Shown: positions 23,020 to 36,610 of the stretch, in pieces
Layout: each line of letters begins with the position of its first letter
How positions within the stretch are numbered: position 1 is the first letter of the stretch
Assembly (NCBI GenBank): GCA_019843655.1
Contig: JACDQD010000009.1
Location: 749,750 to 813,749 of the forward strand
Direction of reading: 5' to 3'
Source of the DNA: Lethocerus indicus
Taxonomy: Eukaryota; Arthropoda; Insecta; Hemiptera; Belostomatidae
DNA length: 64,000 bases
Notes under the pieces: generated by a model
The model's database searches: none
What the model was told of the DNA's origin: nothing
The model's input: the letters and a program-made list of their open reading frames with translations, nothing else
Made by a program: the position numbers and the translations under genes

Positions 23020-23271
23020 TTTTTCATTAAAGGACGAAGGGCGCTCCGGAGGACGTCCTGCGGAGGTCGGCGATGACCGAATAAAGGCCGTTATCAGGAC
23101 ATTGCGGAGAAGCCGAATCTATCTTATAGAGACGCATTCGAAACCATCTACCAATACCCAATATACTTTCTCGACATATACCCAACGGGTGCCTTTCTTA
23201 CCTGAAAACAGGTATTCGGAAAATGACACCATTCCGAATTGATTCACGGCCTCTTCATCCGACGTAATATA
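23020..23271 (+). mobile_element. Mariner fragment in intron 4
   Basis: The words tttttcattaaaggacgaag and cggcgatgaccgaataaagg, with the following gaagccgaatctatcttata, match the mellifera-type transposase helix-turn-helix region seen at 27.8 kb, out of frame. Confidence 0.7.
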
Positions 23272-23730
23272 TCGGGTTGACAACTAAGTAATTGCGGAAT
23301 TCACCAACAATTGGCGTTGTACATATTTTTAAGTACGTTGCGCAGATAAGATTCTTCGATATGTTATTATTCGGTCCTTTCTGAAACATTCGGTATAAAA
23401 ATTATACGGTGTGTGTGTCTGTATAAAACAAGCTAAAACACGGTGAACCGAAGTGAGCATTTCAGTCGCATTTGCTTTTTCATTTTCGCAAAAAGTGGTA
23501 CGCTGTGTACTTAAAAGAACGGCAGTGTGAGTACCGTTTCTGTTGGGAGATTTTTCATTAAAAGATGAGGAGCTCTGGAGGACGTCCGTGGAGATCAATT
23601 ATGACCGAATAAAGGCCGATACGCATTCAAACCCATCTACGGCTTATCTGTGCCGCGATGTTGACGACTTAAAAATATGCAACGCGCCACTTGTCGGTGA
23701 ATTCGCAATTACTTAATTGGCGACCGATAT
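23272..23730 (+). mobile_element. Mellifera-type mariner MITE, both ends present
   Basis: The left end cgggttgacaactaagtaat and the right end caattacttaattggcgacc are inverted. The interior carries a decayed transposase N-terminal piece. Confidence 0.75.
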
Positions 23731-24672
23731 TATCATTGACACGTTGGGACACATAAAATATTTGCCCACTATAAATATCGGTCATCGTAAGTTAACGTGG
23801 AGTTAAACATGGTGGACTGAAGTGAGCGTTTCCGTCACATTTCGCTTTTCTATTTTCGTAAAGGTGTTAACGCCTCGCAGGCTCGTAAAAAGTTAAAGAA
23901 GCCTTAAAAGAACCGCAGTGTCGGTACCGGTTCGTGAAATTCCGGTCGGGGGATTTTTCATTAAAAGACGAGGAGCGCTCAGGACGTCCAGTGGAGGTCG
24001 ACGATGACCGAATAAAGGCAAAAAAAATGTGTTTCGTTATATATCGGGTCGACAACTAAGTAATTCGGGAATTCACCACAACAAGCGGCGTTGTTACATA
24101 ATTTTAAGTACGCCAACATCGCAGTCACGGATAAGATTCTTTGATACGTTATTATTTGGTCCTTTCTGCGCGATTTTTCATTAAAAGACGAGGAGCGCTC
24201 AGGACGTCCAGCGGAGGTCGAAGATGACCGAATAAAGGCCATTATCAGGATATTGCAGAGAAGCTGAATGTATCTTATAGGCCAATTCGAAACCATCTAC
24301 GGCTTATCTGTGCAAAGATGTACTGACGTACCTACAAATATGTACAACGCGTACAATTCTCAATTTTATTTACATTTTTTGGTTGCGGAATTCACCGACA
24401 AGTGGCGCGTTGTACATATTTCTAAGTACGTCGACATCTTCGGCACAGATGAGATTCTTCGATACGCTATTATTTGGTTCCTCTATCAGGTCCTTCGGTC
24501 CTCCTCCTTAAGAAGATGGGGATTTTTCGTTAAAAGACGAGGAGCGCTCAGGACGTCCAGTGGAGGTCGATGATGACCGAATAAAGGCCATTATCAGGAC
24601 ATTGCGGAGAAGCTGAATGTATCTTATACATTCGAAACCATCTACCAATTACTTAGCTGTCAACCCGATGTT
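23731..24672 (+). mobile_element. Composite of mariner fragments in intron 4
   Basis: A fragment at 23,800-24,020 encodes, in shifting frames, FYFRKGVNASQARKK and a DEERSG-type motif. It is followed by an inverted end at 24,042 (cgggtcgacaactaagtaat), further repeats of the DEERSG...VEVDDD region near 24,180 and 24,535, and a right end at about 24,648 (caattacttagctgtcaacc). These motifs are characteristic of the DNA-binding part of mariner transposases. All reading frames are interrupted. Confidence 0.75.
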
Positions 24673-24721
24673 CAGTGTATTTTTTTTTTCAAGCGTCGTT
24701 AATGACATATCCGGTATATAA

Positions 24722-25310
<589 letters not shown>

Positions 25311-25610
25311 AGAGCGTCTATATTATTTACATTATGTTCGCTATAAACTTCAAATTTAATTCATCGCTACTACCGTGTCGATATCGCTATAATTTTCACA
25401 AATATTTCTTTTATTCCCCGTATCGGCGATATAAATACGAATTCGAAATATAATAAAAATAATCCGATACACTCTACTGCCGAATAACAGGACTTAACTT
25501 AATTTGCATCCGAGTGCGGAATGCGGATTGTGTTGTTATCGAGAGCATAATAATCCGCGAGCCGCCACCGTCATTTGTCACCGAAAGTGAAATATCCTAT
25601 AAATAATTTA

Positions 25611-26047
25611 ATATACCTGTTTTGTGGTCTGCGAGGGGTTGGAATACTGTGTAGGTTCGTGATGTTTCTGTCTCCTCTCGCCGCTGTTTTCTTTTCTAGA
25701 CCGGTTTGGCGCCGCGCAATCTTCAGTAGCACTGTGTTCAGTTCACTGTCGGCAACTGGATGTTTTTGGGCATCCTCACTGCTGCAGCACTGTCACTTTC
25801 ACATGTACTGTAATGTCTGTCAGTATGTCAGTCGTTATATATATATGTGTTCTGTTATTGTTATTGGGGGATCTACAGTACATGTGAAAGTGACAGTGCA
25901 GCAGCAGTGAGGATGCCCAAAAAACATCCAAAGTGCCGACAGTGACTACTGACACGGCGCTACTGAAGATGGCGAGCGGCCGAAACTCCGGTCTAGCAAA
26001 AGACCAAACCCCAGCGAGAGGAGACAAGAAACATCGCGAACCTACAG
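25611..26047. mobile_element. Foldback element copy with 13-17 bp target duplication, intron 5
   Basis: The word tatcctataaata occurs at 25,593-25,605 and 26,048-26,060, and similarity extends a few bases further. The element starts atatacctgttttgtggtct and ends gaacctacag. Arms of about 190 bp flank a short AT centre near 25,838-25,848. Confidence 0.85.
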
Positions 26048-26060
26048 TATCCTATAAATA

Positions 26061-27250
<1,190 letters not shown>

Positions 27251-27269
27251 TCGTTGGTTCGGAATATTT

Positions 27270-27405
27270 TTTCGTCGGACCGGTTTCGGTTGACTGCCAC
27301 CTTCAGTGGCTGTACATGACGGTGTACAGCGTGGTGCTGCGGGACGCTTCAGACGACTACTGAAGACGGCGAGCGGCCAAAACCGGCGAGACGAGATTAA
27401 AGATA
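27270..27405. mobile_element. Diverged foldback element copy in intron 6
   Basis: The words cggaccggtttcggttgact, gccaccttcagtggctgtac and actactgaagacggcgagcg form two short inverted arms. The centre differs from other copies. Confidence 0.6.
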
Positions 27406-27631
27406 ATTTTTACCGCTTTTATTTGAATGGCAGCCCAATAGCTCGAGGCCGTTCATAGACAATGCGGATATTATTATTTTTTTCAATTTTTCGTGATTAC
27501 AACACTTATAAATTGAATGATTTATTGTTTGTATTATAAGCTGTGGGTAGGGGGATGTGGAGACGTAATAAATACACCCGGGTGGATTTCACTAAAATAT
27601 TCACTCAATAAAATGGGTGCATAACAAATAT

Positions 27632-28703
27632 TGCGTTGACAACTAAGTAATTGCAGAATTCACCGACAAGTGGCGCGTTGTACATATTTTTAAGTACGTC
27701 GACATCTTCGGCACAGATGAGATTCTTCGATACGCTATTATTTGGTTCCTCTATCAGGTCCTTCGGTCCTCCTCCTTAAGAATGGGGGATTTTTCATTAA
27801 AAGACGAGGAGCGCTCCGGACGTCCAGTGGAGGTCGACGATGACCGAATAAAGGCCATTATCAGGATATTGCAGAGAAGCCGAATGTATCTTATAGGCGC
27901 ATTCGAAACCATCTACGGCTTATCTGTGCAAAGATGTACTGACGCACTTACAAATATGTACAACGCGTACAATTCTCAATTTTATTTACATCTTTTTGGT
28001 TGCTGAATTCACCGACAAGTGGTGCGTTGTACATATTTCTAAGTACGTCGACATCTTCGGCACAGATGAGATTCTTCGATACGCTATTATTTGGCTCCTC
28101 TATCAGGTCCTTCGGTCCTCCTCCTTAAGAATGGGGGATTTTTCATTAAAAGCGAGGCGCTCGGACGTCCAGTGGAGGTCGGCGATGACCGAATAAAGGC
28201 CATTATCAGGATATTGCAGAGAAGCCGAATGTATCTTATAGGCTGCATTCAAACCATCTCGGCTTATCTGTGCAAAGATGTATTGACGCTTACAAATATG
28301 TACAACGCGTACAATTCTCAATTTTATTTACATTTTTTTGGTTGCGGAATTCACCGACAAATGGGGCGTTGTACATATTTCTAAGTACGTCGACATCTTC
28401 AGTACAGATAAGATACTTCGATACGCTATTATTTGGTTCCTCTATCAGGTCCTTCGGTCCTCCTCCTTAAGAATGGGGGATTTTTCGTTAAAAGACGAGG
28501 AACGCTCCGGACGTCCTGTGGAGGTCGACGATGACCGAATAAAGGCCATTATCAGGATATTGTAGAGAAGCCGAATGTATCTTATACCTGCATTCAAAAC
28601 CGTCTACGGCTTATCTGTGCCTGCGATGTTGACGTACTTAAAAATATGTACAACGCGCCACTTGTCGGTGAAATCCGCAATTACTTAGTTGTCGACCCGA
28701 TAG
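27632..28703 (+). mobile_element. Mariner-derived element with ~345-bp internal tandem triplication, intron 6
   Basis: Inverted ends lie at 27,633 (cgttgacaactaagtaattg) and about 28,675 (caattacttagttgtcgacc). Inside, gaattcaccgacaa recurs at 27,656, 28,005 and 28,347, giving units of about 349 and 342 bp. Each unit encodes MGDFSLKDEERSGRPVEVDD with DRIKAIIRIL, the mellifera-subfamily mariner transposase segment, but all units stop before any catalytic domain. The triplication is internal to one transposon-end pair. Confidence 0.8.
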
Positions 28704-28911
28704 ATATATATGTATATAAAAAAAAAATAAACTAAACATCGCTGCATGGAATTTCCAGTCCATTCGGACAATTAACCGATTCCCATTTAATGCACTTAAA
28801 ATAGTCGAATATTAAACGGAAAAACAAGCCTTAATATTAAACTCTCGGACGGTTACGGTATAAAAAAAAATTAAAATGACTTAAGCGAATCTTTTTTTTT
28901 CTGTCCGTTAG

Positions 28912-29784
<873 letters not shown>

Positions 29785-30012
29785 ACCGTTTAGTGGCGCG
29801 CAGCGATCGCACTGTGATGAACCGTCTCTCGCTCTTTTGGGTCACATTCGTTGATTCATAACGCTCAGTTCAGAATGTATTTCGTTTCCTCTCGTAATTA
29901 CAAATTTTCTTTCAAATAATCGTAAACAACCCGCGTAATTAGCCGTCTCTCTCTCTCTCTCTCTCTTTAACGTGTTAAGATGCAAAAGTGCATTTGTCGC
30001 CGATAAACGAAG
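29785..30012 (-). repeat. Dispersed repeat, inverted partner of 19,190-19,445
   Basis: It reads cgtaattacaaattttcttt, aacccgcgtaattagccgtc, a (CT)n tract and taagatgcaaaagtgcattt. This is the reverse complement of the intron 1 copy with moderate divergence. Confidence 0.8.
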
Positions 30013-31280
30013 TGAGCGCTATCGCGCTTCATGGCACAATCCGACGCGGATTTCTATAAACTCCTGGCACTAAAACTTTTAAGTCGTTATAGGACTTTCC
30101 GAGAATAACAAGTGTGTCGGGTTATAACGATGTAACCGTATAATAAATTTTCGTCGTACAGTCGTACAGAATTCTCCTTTTGTCACGATATAATTGTTAT
30201 CTGAAATTCTGTTTCCCGAGCAAAAGTCGGATATTTTAAAAGTGGGTTTCAATCGATTTCCGGTCGTGTGGGTCGATTTCCTCTTTCGTTCAACAGATTA
30301 TTCTACATATCGATATACTTGGCGTCTTGCGGTAGGAAATAAACGCCGCAATTGTACCAGTAATTTTGGCCGGCCGGTGAGGCTAAAAGCCGGAAAATAT
30401 TTATTACGGATCGACAGGAAATTCCGTACCGAATTTTGCCTCCAGTGCGATTCACGAATCTCATTTTTCCGTCGCACATTGTTTAAAATTATCGCATTGT
30501 ATTGTTGTATATTCGTAAACGTAGTTCGGCCAGAGGTTAACGTACGAATCCGGAGTTGAACGGAGTAATATTTGTCAACTGTGCTCTATCCGCTTAGGGG
30601 ATAGGAACGGAAGGATTTTTGACTTCCTACAAGCAAATTCTTATCCAATATTTCGATTATCCGCTTCTAATTGATTCTGCGTTTCAGTCGAGAAGTTATC
30701 GGTTCGAGAGATAGACACATTGTTGTCTGTAATTTATTTCTGTACGGAAGAAATACAATTTGTTGTTACGGTTTGTCCCCCTCCCGAAGAACGTGATCCT
30801 AGCAATTTTATTGATCGGGGAAAAGTTGAATTGGCTATACAAAATAAAAATATTCGATTATTAGATTATTGTTGTATAAACGATTAGATTTCATCTAACT
30901 ATTTTTACTAAATTAGATATTTCCTAAGAGATAATCTTTGTATTTTCATTAGATATTAGCCTCTAGATTGTTACAAATATAATATTACAACAAAAAAAAA
31001 ATTCGATGTTATTTTTATCTCAAGACTTTTTAAAAATCTCGAAAAACACAGTTGTGTCTCTTTATCGTTTCCGATAGGTAGATTCGTTATCGAATTTCAG
31101 TTCGTAGATTTACTTATCGCTTTCAACTGCAACGAATATCGTTTAGATATATATTATCGGCCCTATATAAAAGTTATTCGATCGTTCGGAATTCGTTCCG
31201 TAAATAGGGCCTATTGCGGGCGCAGCGGTTTTCGCCGATTATGACTGATAAGTGTGCACTTTTTAAATATATAAAAAATA
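30013..31280. other. Unassigned AT-rich DNA
   Basis: No exon, repeat end or RNA gene is recognised. A plus-strand open stretch of about 120 codons (30,194-30,559) has no recognisable domain. Confidence 0.35.
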
Positions 31281-31282
31281 AA

Positions 31283-31358
31283 TATATTCTCGAGGGACTC
31301 CTCGAGAACCGAAATACATCCTATCAAATTGTTGATTACTTTTGGGTACACCTAATAT
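31283..31358. mobile_element. Half copy of the GTACCCAAAAGTAATCGACA-type MITE
   Basis: The words actcctcgagaaccgaaata and gttgattacttttgggtaca give the right half of the family; the left half is missing. Confidence 0.65.
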
Positions 31359-32717
31359 ATATATCGCGTATGGAAATATGCCTGAATTCGCTTAAATTTG
31401 ACGAAGGACCAGAAATACGAACTCGTTTTTTCGTTCGATATTCTCAATCGGCCGAAACTGTTCTATCCGTTTTCGTCTTCTCCTCCCGTATTCGTAAACT
31501 CTTTAACGATTACAACAAAATATTCGGAACAACCCCAAAATATCCGTAAAATAGAAATTAAAAAACCGCCGCCGCTTTAATCAATTGTCCGTAGTGCTTT
31601 TTCGAAGAACACACATTTCGTAGAATTTCTATCGGCACCGTAAAATTTTATAATTTGAAATTAAATTCGCTGCTGGCAGCTTTTCAATAAAAAAAAAAAA
31701 AACGGCTACTTTACCGTTAGCTGGGCGCAAGCGAAAATTGGCCAAATTATGTAGAAATTCCGCCAAATTTCTAACAATCGTAAGGGGAAATGTTCGTTTG
31801 AAGGGGGCCCCTAATGTGCTCTAGTCTATAAATTAATTCAATACAAAGCTCGTTTTTCCCCGTTAACGATCCATTTGAGCGAATTCTCGACGACATCGAC
31901 TTATTCCCGGAAAAACCATTTTTTTTTTTTTTTCTTTCGGTTCACAATCGCGCCCGGCCAACGGAAAAGTAGCGACAACAACAAGTGCTCAATATCTACT
32001 TATATTTTTGTAATTTCGACAACGCCATCTGTCTTACAAACAAAAATTAAGCCTAAAGTTGTTTTCGTTCTTCATTATCCCGTTTTTTGTGCGAAAGTAG
32101 GACGGATTCGGAATCGCGATCGAACTTCGGTTCCGTTTGGAAATACGGAAGTCGGTTGGAATATTCCTTTCGTACGTTTCCTAGCTAATAACAGTTGAAC
32201 TGTGCTATTAGGATTGACGCAAACTTCTCGATTAATAATAGACGATTTCCGTTGACTCTGTTGGGGAAATACCTATTTTTCTAAAATATATTAAAAGATG
32301 GAAATTTCGTAATTTCCTGTTTTCTTGCTTTCCAATATTATAACTTCTGGACAATCAACAAATTTTGTAGATAATCGGTACGCCGAAAACTTGTCTATTT
32401 TATTCGCTAGAGAATATATCTGTGTTCGTTGGAACGATATTAATGGGCTCTCCTCCTCTCCGTTGTTCTAATTTATTTCCAATTTTGTATATTTACATCA
32501 CAATTTTTATTTATATTCGATGTCCTCCGTTTATGCGGTCGGCAATTTTGTATTAATCTTTTTTAGCCGGTAGTCCGTGCCTTGAAAATAATTCGGGGGA
32601 AATATGACAGAAATTTTTCTATTTCTTTCCGTCTATCCGATATAAACATTCTCGGCTTGGTGCAGTTTTGTAGTAAAGGCTGGAACGAATTTGTTCCTAA
32701 TTCGTTAAAAGCATCAC

Positions 32718-32769
<52 letters not shown>

Positions 32770-33197
32770 AATGGCTGTGGCTTTTTTTCTTATTTGTGTC
32801 GAAATGGGGGGGGATCCCATTAATCCGAAAAACTGTGTGATCCTGAGATAAAAAATAGAAGAGAATATGGAAAGTGATTAATATTTCGGTTAAAATGCAG
32901 AATAGAAGGCCCCCCCCACTGATAACGTAATAGGCGAGGTTTTATATCGATATCGCGACTTATCCATTTCGACCTTTCGTTATAACCTTCGCCGCCCCGG
33001 GAAATTATCGATTGTACGAAAGGTTCAAATTTTGTAATTTGAGTAATATCGCAACCGGCTTCTTACGATAAATTACCCCCGGTCAGAGAGATGTATTCTT
33101 TCAGCATTCGGGTACAAACCAATCCAGGATTTGTACATATCTCTCGATCGCTCTTACCGGACTCTCGAAGTCGTGAAAAAAAAAAATATTCTCAACT
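31359..33197. other. Unassigned AT-rich DNA with a (TA)n tract at 32,719-32,764
   Basis: Many short open stretches are present but none is recognisable. Homopolymer runs are frequent. Confidence 0.35.
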
Positions 33198-33380
33198 GTA
33201 GGTTCGTGATGTTTCTGTCTCCTCTCGCTGCCGGTTTGGTCTTTTGCTAGACTGCGGTTTCGGCCGCTCGCCATCTTCAGTAGCGCTGTGTCAGTCACCG
33301 TCAGCACTTTGGATGTTTTTGGGCATCCTCACTGCAGTGTCACTTTCACATGTACTGTAATGTCTGTCAGTATGTGAGTC

Positions 33381-33422
<42 letters not shown>

Positions 33423-33665
33423 TCTGTTATTGTTATTGGGGTTATTGTGAAAGTGACAGTGTGCGGCGGTGGGCGGTGAGGATGCTCCCAAAAAAACAAT
33501 CCAAAGTGCTAACGGTGACTACTGCTGACACACAGCGCTACTGAAGACGGCGAGCGGCGACAAACCCCCCCCGGTCTAGCGAAAGACCAAACCGAGGAGA
33601 CAGAAACATAACATGAACGTACGCTGTATTCCAACCCCTCGTGCAGACCGCAAAACAGGTATATC
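33198..33665. mobile_element. Foldback element copy with (TA)n centre and ~12-15 bp target duplication
   Basis: The word aaatattctcaa precedes the left end (33,184-33,195) and follows the right end (33,666-33,677). The left boundary is gtaggttcgtgatgtttctg and the right is gaccgcaaaacaggtatat. The palindrome centre is a (TA)n run at 33,382-33,419, bordered by gtgttctgttattgttattg. Confidence 0.85.
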
Positions 33666-33677
33666 AAATATTCTCAA

Positions 33678-35075
33678 ACTTTCCGTACCGACAAAAGACT
33701 TCGTGCTACGATATCGTGATGAAACAAATATCGATATATAAACTTCGTCCATTAGATTATCATTGGGGCCCCCTCTATTCCGCATTTTTAACCGAAAGAG
33801 TAGTTGTCTTGCCTTCATTCCCAGTTAGTTACTTATATTCAGTATTAAGAAAAAACTGTTTAAATCGGCTGGAATTAAAATTTATCCTCGTTATTGCCTC
33901 TCGGCATCTCTTCTTCCCCACCCCCCCGTCTAAAATTCCTACTAAAAGTGCAATTACATTTCTCGTACTGTTTTCATTTATTCTCCGTTAATCGGGAAGT
34001 ATAACTGTTTATGTATCGAATATTGTATGTGTACGAATATTGTTATCGGAATTAATTACGCCCTAGAGCTGTTGTTGGATTTTATTATAATTTTAATCAC
34101 TTCAACCGTTTCGTTGTTGTTTTACTGTTAAATGCCTAAAATATATATATATATTTATACATTTATTTTGATACATTTTAGAAATTGATTCTTATAGAAT
34201 TTAACTATATTTCTCGAATAGTTTTATATTTCCGACAGCTTTTTTTTTTTCTGTAGAAAAACGAAACCGAAAACTGAAAAAAAAAAATTATGACCGAAAC
34301 CGACCTCTGTACTTGTATACTTTGTATTGTGGCGTCGAATGGTGGAAATGAATGGTGATTTTTTTGTCTCAAGAACGAAAGCATTTTGTTTGTTGTCCAC
34401 TTGTTTAATTTTAACTGGGACATTCTTTTACTTTATTTATTTTATTTTTTTTTTTTTGAAGGGCCAAATTGAACACTCAATTTCGCCTGTCGGACAATTT
34501 TTGGGACTTACCGCTCATTTTTTTTTCTCTAATATTAATAATAATAATATTAATCTTGGTGTAAGGGACTCTCAAAAAACGTATGTGATAATTTATTTAA
34601 GTGTTTTTTTTTTTCCTAGATTGTATTTAATGCTTAATTATATATATATATATTTATGAAAACTTACGCTTCTTTAGTATATATGTATATACATACATAG
34701 ATAAATATATGTATGTTGTTGTGGGGAATCGATGAAAAGAATTGAATACAGATTGAATTTTTCTCCTTGGACGGTTTTATTTTAAATATATAAAAAGTGA
34801 GCAGTTTCTGCTTGATTAGTAGTGTTAAGTATTTGGAAATGTGTTAATGAAAATGAAAAAATTTTGAAAAAGCCTCTGTTCGTGTAGATTGAAAAAAAGA
34901 AGTTGGATATTTTTACCGCATTTTTTTTTTTTTCGAAGTGTTTGAAAATATTTATGATGTCGAACAGTTTTTTTTTACGTAGAGCTTTTTTATTTATTTT
35001 TTATTTTTGTTTTGTATTTTTGAGCCTACTTACTATCTGAATGCTGCCTCGATTGTAACACATAAGTAACGTACG

Positions 35076-35125
<50 letters not shown>

Positions 35126-35520
35126 GTATATATAATTTTTATTTTGTTTTTCAACGACAGAAGCTGTGTTGTTTGGCCTAGACCGACAATTGTTCATTGT
35201 TGTTGTCGGCCCACAGAATTTTTTTTGATTATAATATCCATATTTTTTGTCTTGTTGTTGTTGTTGTTTGTTTGTTTGTTTGTTTGTTTAAGTGCAATTT
35301 GTATGCTTGTCTCACTTTTAAGGTATATTTTTTTCTTTTTATTTTTTAAGTACTTAAATTTTAACATTGGAGAAAAAAAGACAAACTGAAAACAAAAAAA
35401 AAGAAATGTAAGTACATATTATCTCTTGCAATAATAAAACAGTTACCAGCACAAACTTTGGCGTGTTGTTGTCACTTTTTACCATTTCTTAATTTCTTTT
35501 CTGCGCTATAAAAACCAACC
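33678..35520. other. Unassigned AT-rich DNA with a (TA)n tract at 35,079-35,125
   Basis: T-rich low complexity dominates, with (GTT)n and (GTTT)n runs near 35,260-35,290. No exon is recognised. Confidence 0.35.
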
Positions 35521-35524
35521 ATAT

Positions 35525-36117
35525 CTCGGGTCGGCAACTGAGTAATCGCGGAATTCAACCGACAAGTGGCGCTTTGTACATATTTTTAAGTACGTCAATA
35601 TCTTTGCACAGATAAGCCCCATGGACGGTTTCGAATACAGGTATAAGATACATTCGGCTTCTGCGCAATGTCCCAGTGTCGAAATATGGCGATCTGAATC
35701 AATATAACGGCCTTTATTCGGTCATCATCGACCTACGCCGGATTTCCGGCGCGCTCCTCCGTCTTTCAATGAAAAATCCCGCCGACCGGAATTTCGCGAA
35801 ACGGTACCGACACTGCCACTTCTTCGTTAAGTCTTCGTCTCAACTTTTTACGAACCAGCGAGGCGTTAACAACTCTGCGAAAATAGAAAAGCGAAATGTG
35901 ACGGAAACGCCCTCATTTCGGTTCGCCCTTTTTTTAGCTTTTTATAAAAACACAATTCGACCGGTCGACGTGTAATTTCGATACCGAAAGTTTCAGAAAG
36001 GACCGAAGAATCTTATCCGTGCCGAAGATGTCGCGACGTACTTAAAAAAAAAAATTTGTACGACGCGCCACTTGTCGGTTGAATTCCGCGATTACTCAGT
36101 TGTCGACCCGATAGATA
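35525..36117 (-). mobile_element. Mellifera-type mariner MITE, both ends present
   Basis: The ends cgggtcggcaactgagtaat (35,528) and gcgattactcagttgtcgac (about 36,090) are inverted. The interior encodes the decayed transposase N-terminal region on the minus strand and has no intact frame. The two ends share the variant ctgagtaatcgcgg, so this copy's ends match each other better than they match other copies. Confidence 0.8.
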
Positions 36118-36414
36118 TATATGTATATATAAAAAAAAATAATAAACTAAACATCGCCGCATGGAATTTCCAGTCCGTTCGGACAATTGACCGATTCCCA
36201 TTTAATGCACTCGGGGTCTGGTTAGGTTCGGTTATGTTGTATAGTACAAATTATAACTAAAATTATAGTTATTTTTTTTTTTTAACGTATATTTGAATTC
36301 TCACCCTCCGTATATTTTACCCAAATCCCCTAAGGGTTTTGGGGGAGAAATGAAAGAAATATGGGCCTAAACTGGATACAGATTCGGGGGCCGACCCCTC
36401 AGCACCCGAGTAAA

Positions 36415-36610
36415 TTTTTTTTTTCCGAAAATTTTGCATAAAATTTACTTATTACCTTACTTAATATCTCCGAATATGTTTTTAAAAACCGGTTTGTAAA
36501 ATATTTTAAATCCCATTTGGGGTGGGGGGGGATTTTAGGGGCCCTACACAGATTAAACGACACATGATCATCTTTTATTTCGAATAATAATTATAATTAC
36601 AACTATTATC
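36415..36610. repeat. Dispersed repeat shared with 41,155-41,330
   Basis: Shared words include ccgaaaattttgcataaaat, cgaatatgtttttaaaaacc, ggtttgtaaaatatttt and ttatttcgaataataat. Class unknown; no coding capacity. Confidence 0.6.
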
